Shown here piece after piece: positions 58,201 through 64,000 of a stretch of 64,000 nucleotides of DNA; within the stretch, counting starts at the first letter, position 1, and every line of letters begins with the position of its first letter. Origin of the DNA: Bilabrum cf. latius (taxonomy: Eukaryota; Bigyra: Bicosoecida; Bigyra; Bicosoecida). The notes below the pieces were generated by a model, which was given only the letters and a program-made list of their open reading frames with translations, ran no database searches and was not told where the DNA came from. Location of the stretch: assembly GCA_965178125.1 (NCBI GenBank), contig OZ237752.1:372001-436000 (forward strand), written 5' to 3'. Made by a program: the position numbers and the translations under genes.

Positions 58201-61200
58201 TGGGGCTCGCAGCCTGCACCTGCTCCGTGCCGGCCACGAGGAGATCAATGTCGCCATCAACCCTGTAGTTCTTTGTGGATTTATCAGGCCACAGAACCTG
58301 GACCCATCCGTCTAGAAATGATGGGTCCACGATAGTCCCAGGGCCGCTCTTGTCCTGGTCTCCCCACTCCCTGCGATGACAAAGAAAACTAGCGCGGCGA
58401 AAGTAGTGTGGCAGTCAGCGGCACCAGCAGCGATAGTAGCAGCAGCGCCAGCAGGACAAAGTGGGAGAACGGGATCAAAGGATGCTATCGCTAGGATATG
58501 TTTGGCAATCGCAACCCTGACGACTTCGAAATTGACTCACCAATCCGGCCCGCGCACCACGCGCATGCCTTTGACGGCGTTGGCCTTTGTAACCGGAGTG
58601 CCCGGCTCGGTGGAGGAGGGCTTGCTTTCTGGCAAGCAGCTGCCAAAGAGCAGCAGGTCTTTTTTGCCTTCTTTGCAGTGCTCGAAACGACCAGGTTTTC
58701 CCGACCACTCGACTACAACGCGATCCGACTTGACCTCGACCACGGTGCCGACAGCTCCGTGCCCGCCGTCTTCAACGCCAGACGCCCACTCCGGTCCTCT
58801 CGTTACGAGCGATCCTACTTTGGCTGAGGATGCAGCCACAACTCCATCATCGGGCACATCAGCGATCTCACTGAGCGTCTTGAGGCACAAGCGCCCCTTG
58901 CCGTATGTGAACGCTGCCGGGTACCACTTCGGCCCCTTGGTGATTGCCTGCGAAATGACGCACGTGCGACGAGGAGTCCGCATCATTAGGATTCCGTCTG
59001 GTCCTCGAAGGTCAAGTGCAAATTGGATCCGCTCCCTCGGCGAAAACTTCAGCTTGGATTGCGCCGTACCGTCCACCGCGGGTGCGACGCTCCCGTTGAC
59101 CATTACTTCCCCGCTGAAGGCCCGCACGTGGGTGACTTTGTTGGCCTCGCTGTCGAATGACTCGGAGCTAAAAGGTTTCTGCCCCACGCCGAGGCAAACG
59201 GCCTCGTCACCATCAGGGTGGTCAAACGTATCAACGGACCACTGCAGCAGGCCAGCTGAGGCGCCGTCCATGCCAAGCACGGCCCCCTTACCACTGGGGC
59301 ACTTTGCAGAATCGCCGTCGACGGACATGCTGCTTCCTTTCTTTGAGGCAGGGTCCCACCTGCAGGGCCCATACGTCGGGCTGTCCGGGTTCTCGCGTGA
59401 AGCCAGGGTGGGCGCGGCGGTCCCACCCGAACCACCTGCGATCCTGAGGTCCTTGTGAGACCTAACGCGGTAGCTGTTGACGACTCCTGAAGGCCAGCGA
59501 ATTTCACACCATCCGTCGCTGTCCAGCTCTTTCATGATGGTCCCGGGACCCGAGGAGTCCTGGTCGGCCCATTTCCTGCACAATGTCGAAGGTAAACGAG
59601 GGAAACAAGCAGGTGACTTCGAATCAGGGCGATATGCACCGAGGGGCTCGGTGACAAACAATCAGGACCAAAGCGGCTCACCAGTCGGGCCCCCGAACAA
59701 CCTTCAGGCCAACTTTGAGGTTTTCCGGTGTCAGAACCTCGCCGGCGCTTGCAGAGGACGCATCGCCACCGGTGGGTGCGGCTGCCGCCGGTTCACCATC
59801 GGCGACGCACAGGTCATAGCCACCATCGGCTCCCACACGATACTTGAACGCACCCCCATAGTCCCACTTCACTCCGACCCATGAATCGGAATCAACGTCT
59901 GAAACGACCGTCCCGACGTGACCCGGCCCCCCATCCTGGTTCTTCCACATCCAGGAGGGTCCACGAACCACGCGGAGACCAACCTTGCAGGTCTCCTTGG
60001 AGACGGGGGCACCGGCCTTGGCTGTCCCGGACGTAGGGGCGATCGGGGCGGCCGCGCCTGTCTCCCCTGGGGCGAGGCACAGGTCGTGTTCGGGGGACAC
60101 TCGATACCCCTGTGTCTTTCCGTTAGGCCAATGGACCATAACCCATCCATCTGCAATCGGATGTTCCCCCACAATGGTGCCAACAGCCCCTCCAGTAGCG
60201 GCGTCTTCGTCGGCCGAGTCCTAGTTACCCCATTCCCTGCGAGTGTGCATGCAATGGAAAGAACGTGCGCGCAAAATAAACAATGGTGCAATCAACACAG
60301 ACGATAGGCTACACTCGAAATGACGGGAGCGACCCGAAACGGTAGAACGTACCAGCCAGCACTCTTAGAGGCGTATGGCTAGCGAGCGAATGGACTCAGC
60401 ACGTTGCTCACCAGTCAGGGCCACGCACCACCTTTACTCCAGGCTACGCCAAGGCCTTTGTCACCGGTGCCCCAGGTGTCCCTGATGAGCTGGCAGGGGC
60501 TGGTGCTGAAGCTGGTGGTGCTGAAGCTGGTGCTGGCGCTGGTGCTGAAGCGGTGCTGGAGGTGGCAGCGCTGGCAATCTGCGACGCGGTTGCGATGCGG
60601 AGGTCCTGTTTCTCCTTCACTCTGTACGTGTTTCGGGAGCCTCCAGCCCATTGGACTGTTGCCCAGCCGTCGCCGTCCAGTTCCTCGACGACCTCTCCAA
60701 CGGCCTTGGCCCCGCTGCTGGTGCTGCCTCCGTCCTGATCTCCCCACTGCCTGCGGTGATGCCAGAACCGAGAAAATCAGAGGGGAGCAAGCAGCGATTC
60801 AGAATCGAAAAAATCAGAGGGGAGCAAGCAGGGAGCAAGCAGGGATTCAAATGGGCGGCTCGCTAACGAGCGCTGCGGTATGCACTACACTCAACTACAC
60901 TACACAGCACTGTACAGCACAGCACTGTAAGCCTACCTAGTATAGTCTACTGCACCACATTACAGTGCAGCGCTCCAGATGACAACTTGAAGCCTCATTC
61001 TGCTCCATGCCTCACCAGTCAGGGCCTCGCACCACCTTCAGGCCCACCTCGTACAGTTCCTCCGTGAGCGGTTTGCCTTCATTCTTTTGAGCTGGAGGGG
61101 CAGACGCGCCAGATCCGGGCGATATCGGCATGCAGACGAGATCGTGCTTGCCGTCTGCTCCCACTCTATACTTGTTGATCGATCCGTCCGTTCGGTCCCA

Positions 61201-61680
61201 TTTGACTGATGCCCACGAGTCTTCATCGACCTCATCCATGATCGTGCCTGGTCCGTGGCCGTCCTACTCGCCCCACTCCCAATCAGGGCCGCGCTGCACG
61301 CGCAGACCGACCTTGCAAGTGGACTTGTCGACGAGAACGCCGTCGAGCGGTGCAGTCGAACCACTGCCCTCATCGGCGTACTCCAGATCGTAAGCCCCAT
61401 CAGCACCGGCTCTATAGGCGTTCTGTCCACCCTGGTCCCATTCAACCCGTACCCATCCGGGCGCAGGTGCCCCTGGAACTATTTTGCCTTCGCCGTTGTG
61501 GTCCTGGTCTCCCCACCGCCAGTCTTTCCCGCGCCTTATTCGCCTTCCAACAGTCGCACTATCAGCAACTACTCTGTTTGAGGCCTGCGCAGCTAGATAT
61601 GGGGGGTTGGACAAGGTACCAAGCACGGTATACTGACATGAGAACGTGGCACTCGTTGCGATCCAGCTGTCACGTACCAT
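55250..61680 (-). CDS. MIB/HERC2-repeat, SPRY-like, coiled-coil protein kinase, five exons, about 1,904 aa
   Basis: Minus-strand exons: 61680-61016, 60750-60412, 60236-59682, 59575-58541 and 58370-55250 (TGA). All four introns are phase 2. Eight MIB/HERC2-type domains show V-V-R-G-P-D-W...W-G-D-Q-D...W...Y-R-V. After the sixth and the eighth comes a SPRY-like segment with K-W-Y-P-A-A-F-(T/S)-Y-G. A coiled coil lies at about 1135-1195. The kinase has L-G-R-G-Q-F-G-S-V (about 1335), the A-V-K lysine (about 1415) after a long insert, H-R-D-L-K-L-D-N (about 1558), D-L-G for DFG, and A-P-E. It looks active. UAGs lie at 61264, 60444, 60221 and 56810; two replace the Q of W-G-x-Q-D, and one lies inside the kinase N-lobe insert. 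MIB/HERC2 domains are known in ubiquitin ligases; their fusion to a kinase is unusual. Confidence 0.9.
60751..61015 (-). other. Intron with short CA/CTG-rich repeats
   Basis: A 265-nt intron of the MIB-kinase gene. It holds repeated phrases such as ggagcaagcagggattca and cactacacagcactgtacag. No exon is seen. Confidence 0.6.
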
Positions 61681-61901
61681 TTCAGTCTTATGTCCAGCGA
61701 AAGTCTCGTCCTTGAAAAACCGGCAGAATAAAATTCAGTGTCTCGATTGCTCGAACTTAATTGCTGGGCTGCAGCGTGCTCATTGGGATCCTCTGTCCAC
61801 CCACGCTTCTTTTCAATAATGTGCACGCAACCTCATGATAGGACCGAAGGTTCGCGAAAACAAGCTGAGGCTCAGCACGAAATCCTCTAGTTTCCCGCAG
61901 T
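61681..61901. promoter_or_regulatory. Short divergent promoter region
   Basis: A 221-bp gap separates the starts of the minus-strand MIB-kinase and the plus-strand carboxylesterase. Both promoters must lie here or within the 5' ends. I cannot name a specific element. Confidence 0.4.
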
Positions 61902-63623
61902 ATGCGGACGGTATTGGCGGTTTCAGCGTGTATGTCACTTGCTTTTGCGAGTATCCCTACACTTGTATCTATTCCTGGCCAAGGAAAAGTGCAGGGCGCA
62001 GAGTCCGCTGGAGTCTAGTCTTGGCTCGGAGTCCCGTTCGCTGCAGATACTGCAGGCGCCAATAGGTTCCTGCCCCCCAAGCCGCGGCCAGCATGGAGCG
62101 GCGTGATTGATGCTACCAAGTACGGGCCGGGGTGCCCGAGTATCCATCACAACCCGGACGTTCCGGCAGTTACCACAGAAGACTGCTTAAACGTCAATAT
62201 TTATCGCCCAGCGAGTTCGAATGAGCAGCTTCCGGTAGGCCTTTTCATCTATGGCGGTTCATTTGCGGAGGGAAGCAACCAAGGCCCATTTGGGATCTAC
62301 AACGGCTCTTACATGGCCGGTAAGCACGGGATTCTTGTCATCGAGGTCAACTAGTGAGTATCTTGGCGGTGCAGCTTTTGTTCTGTTTTTGTGTTTGGCA
62401 ACAAATCATTGTATTTGACCCATCTGCGCTTTGTTCGCAGCCGCCTGGGCGCGCTTGGAAACGTCGTGATCGGTGAGGATGGCAGCGGCGCGGCGGGCAA
62501 CATGGACCTTCTGGACCAGCGATTCTGCATGCAGTGGGTGCAGCAAAACATCCACCTGTTCGGCGGAGATCCGAACTAGGTCACCATCTGGGGCGAGAGC
62601 GCAGGGGCGATGAGCGTGGGCATCCACCTCGTCTCGCCGGGCAGCCGCGGCCTATTCCGGGCCGCCATCCAGGAGAGCAACCCCGTCGGGATGATGTACA
62701 GGAACACGAGCGGCGCCTCTCTGTACGGAGCCACCTTTTGCGACCTCGCGGGGTGCCAGCCGGGTGGTCCCACCGCCAAGTGCGACATGGAGTGCCTCAG
62801 GGAGAAGCCGCTCGACACGATCCAGCAGGCGTGGAAGAAGGCTTCCGATGACGTGGGCGACTTTATCCTGAGCGACTGGGGACACCTGCTGGATGGAATC
62901 CTGGAGGGGAAGCCCACGGTGGACGGAAAGATCGTCCCCGGCGAGCCAGTGACGCTGTTGAACGAGGGGAAAGCCGCCGACGTGCCGGTGCTCGTAGGAT
63001 CGAACGGGGCAGAGGGCGCCACATTCATCTACGCTGCGCTGGAGCAGCCGCTCGAGTGCATCTTGTACAGCCTGGCGCTAGACGTGATTCTGGGCTTCGA
63101 TGACTCCGGCATGGTGCAGAACAGGACGGACTACTCCCCCAGCATCGGGAACTTTTCCGACTGCAGGCCGCAGTTTGGGCGCGCCGTCACTGACTGGTGG
63201 TTCGGTTGCGGCCTGACGAACTTCGCGCGGGGTGCGACAGCCGCTGGCAGCCGCGCGTTCGTTTACGAGTACACCCACGTGTTCTCCGGGGCGCGCATTT
63301 TCCCCAAGTTCGGCCTTCCCGTGCAGTGCGAGACGCAGTGCTGCCACGCCCCCGAGCTGCCCTTTGTGTTCGGGAACGACGTCCCCTCGCTGAACGCGAC
63401 CTTCACTCCCAAGGAGCAGGTGCTCACGGAGCAGATGCAGGCGTACTGGGCGTCGTTCATCAAGCACATGGACCCGAACGTGGACCGCGTGTCCGGGTCT
63501 CCCCAGTGGCCCGTGTGGGACGAGCAGCACCAGTCGGTGCTTCGGCTGGACACCCCTGCCCCCACCGTGACGAACCATTCCGATCTGTGCCATTTCTGGG
63601 ATGGCGTGGGGTACGAGCACTGA
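61902..63623 (+). CDS. Secreted type-B carboxylesterase, two exons
   Basis: Exon 1 is 61902-62353, intron 62354-62440 (87 nt), exon 2 62441-63623 (TGA), for 544 residues. The start [16 protein letters not shown] is a signal peptide. Then come [27 protein letters not shown], the oxyanion stretch Y-G-G-S-F and the nucleophile elbow G-E-S-A-G-A. Acidic and His triad members are likely in G-A-E-G-A-T-F and [15 protein letters not shown] at 62577 falls in F-G-G-D-P-N-[UAG]-V-T-I-W-G-E-S, where the family has Gln; another is at 62016. The apparent TAG at 62352-62354 is not a codon: the donor splits it and exon 2 supplies C, giving Tyr in N-Y-R-L-G. It hydrolyses ester bonds outside the cell or in the secretory route; the substrate is unknown. 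Confidence 0.93.
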
Positions 63624-64000
63624 ATATTGAGAGCTCGGACATTCCCCGCTCATGCTGCTTGCGTTTTGAGTGCGTTGACACACGAGTGGCGTCCTCGGGT
63701 GACGCGGCGGCAGCTCAGCGAGCTACGGGCACGGTTCCCGTCGCTGAAGCGGGCGTCGCCGCGTGGGTAGGGCTGCTGATTGCAAAACACAAGACTGATA
63801 TTAGTTAGCAAGCGATGCACGAAAGCGTCGCGCGACCGCAGGCTCGGTCCGCGGTTGCGACCGGCGGGCCGGCAATCGGTTTCGCTCAATCGAATAGGCA
63901 TTTTAGGAGCTCGACATGCAACCTGCGAGCGGTTCAGATACCATGAATTTACCCCCACTCAGAGCAATTCTTGGGGTTGGATCCTACGGCAAGTAGCGCG
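63624..64000. other. 3' flank; no gene seen
   Basis: Only a 102-codon minus-strand ORF without recognisable features is present. The window ends here. Confidence 0.4.

Noticed and set aside
62352-62354. An apparent in-frame TAG in the carboxylesterase (N-[TAG])
   Set aside because: It spans the exon end and the G of the GTGAGT donor. After splicing the codon is TAC, giving the expected N-Y-R-L-G, so I did not count it as UAG evidence.
1-64000. UAA also coding for Gln, as in ciliates
   Set aside because: No UAA occurs inside any conserved frame here, and UAA ends at least three genes at sensible places.
1-64000. Bacterial or phage origin with UAG recoding
   Set aside because: Clear GT-AG introns with agreeing phases, a prenylated Rab, ankyrin/LRR/MIB proteins and a LINE show a eukaryotic nuclear genome.

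Overview
This window is nuclear DNA from a GC-rich unicellular eukaryote that I cannot place. It has GT-AG spliceosomal introns of about 67-270 bp (donors mostly GTGAGT/GTAAGT, acceptors often CGCAG), a Rab GTPase, ankyrin and leucine-rich repeat proteins, eukaryotic-type kinases and a non-LTR retrotransposon. The central observation is a variant genetic code: UAG is a sense codon read as glutamine, while UAA and UGA terminate. I placed about 47 in-frame UAGs in 11 genes or elements. Several fall where the family has an invariant or typical Gln: the Rab WDTAGQE motif, the carboxylesterase [16 protein letters not shown] motif, and the kinase subdomain XI S-Q-R-P-S motif. Every gene end I could define uses TGA or TAA, never TAG. 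Under the standard code these genes break into dozens of false short ORFs.

Layout. 1-1.67 kb: degenerate tandem and direct repeats. 1.67-26.74 kb: a tandem family of ankyrin-kinase genes, all on the minus strand. Unit 1 spans 1.67-10.14 kb and unit 2 spans 14.05-25.37 kb. Each has a split initiator codon, two N-terminal ankyrin exons, an array of duplicated single-repeat ankyrin exons (7 and 10 copies, period about 640 bp), one more ankyrin exon, a conserved 'LRLG' module and a truncated kinase. Unit 3 (25.57-26.74 kb) keeps only the kinase and its tail. A retrotransposon (10.2-14.04 kb) lies between units 1 and 2. 27.6-29.7 kb, plus strand: an unidentified small gene and a Rab21-like GTPase. 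29.9-32.5 kb, minus: another ankyrin/LRLG gene. 32.7-38.8 kb, plus: a secreted beta-helix protein and an LRR-ankyrin/LRLG protein. 38.9-41 kb, minus: a damaged FkbM-type methyltransferase carrying a nest of 5'-truncated retrotransposon tails.

42.0-54.45 kb, plus: one apparently intronless gene of about 4,143 codons for a giant FG-GAP / IPT-TIG / FN3 / Cys-rich multi-pass membrane receptor, with 20 in-frame UAGs. 54.7-55.2 kb: a small acidic protein. 55.25-61.68 kb, minus: a protein of about 1,904 residues with repeated MIB/HERC2 domains, two SPRY-like segments, a coiled coil and a kinase. 61.9-63.6 kb, plus: a secreted type-B carboxylesterase, divergent from the previous gene.

The genes do not form one pathway. 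They are surface reception, signalling (kinase, Rab, ankyrin) and secreted hydrolase/adhesion functions of the kind expected in a free-living protist. Gene models were made by eye from frames, splice sites and phase agreement.
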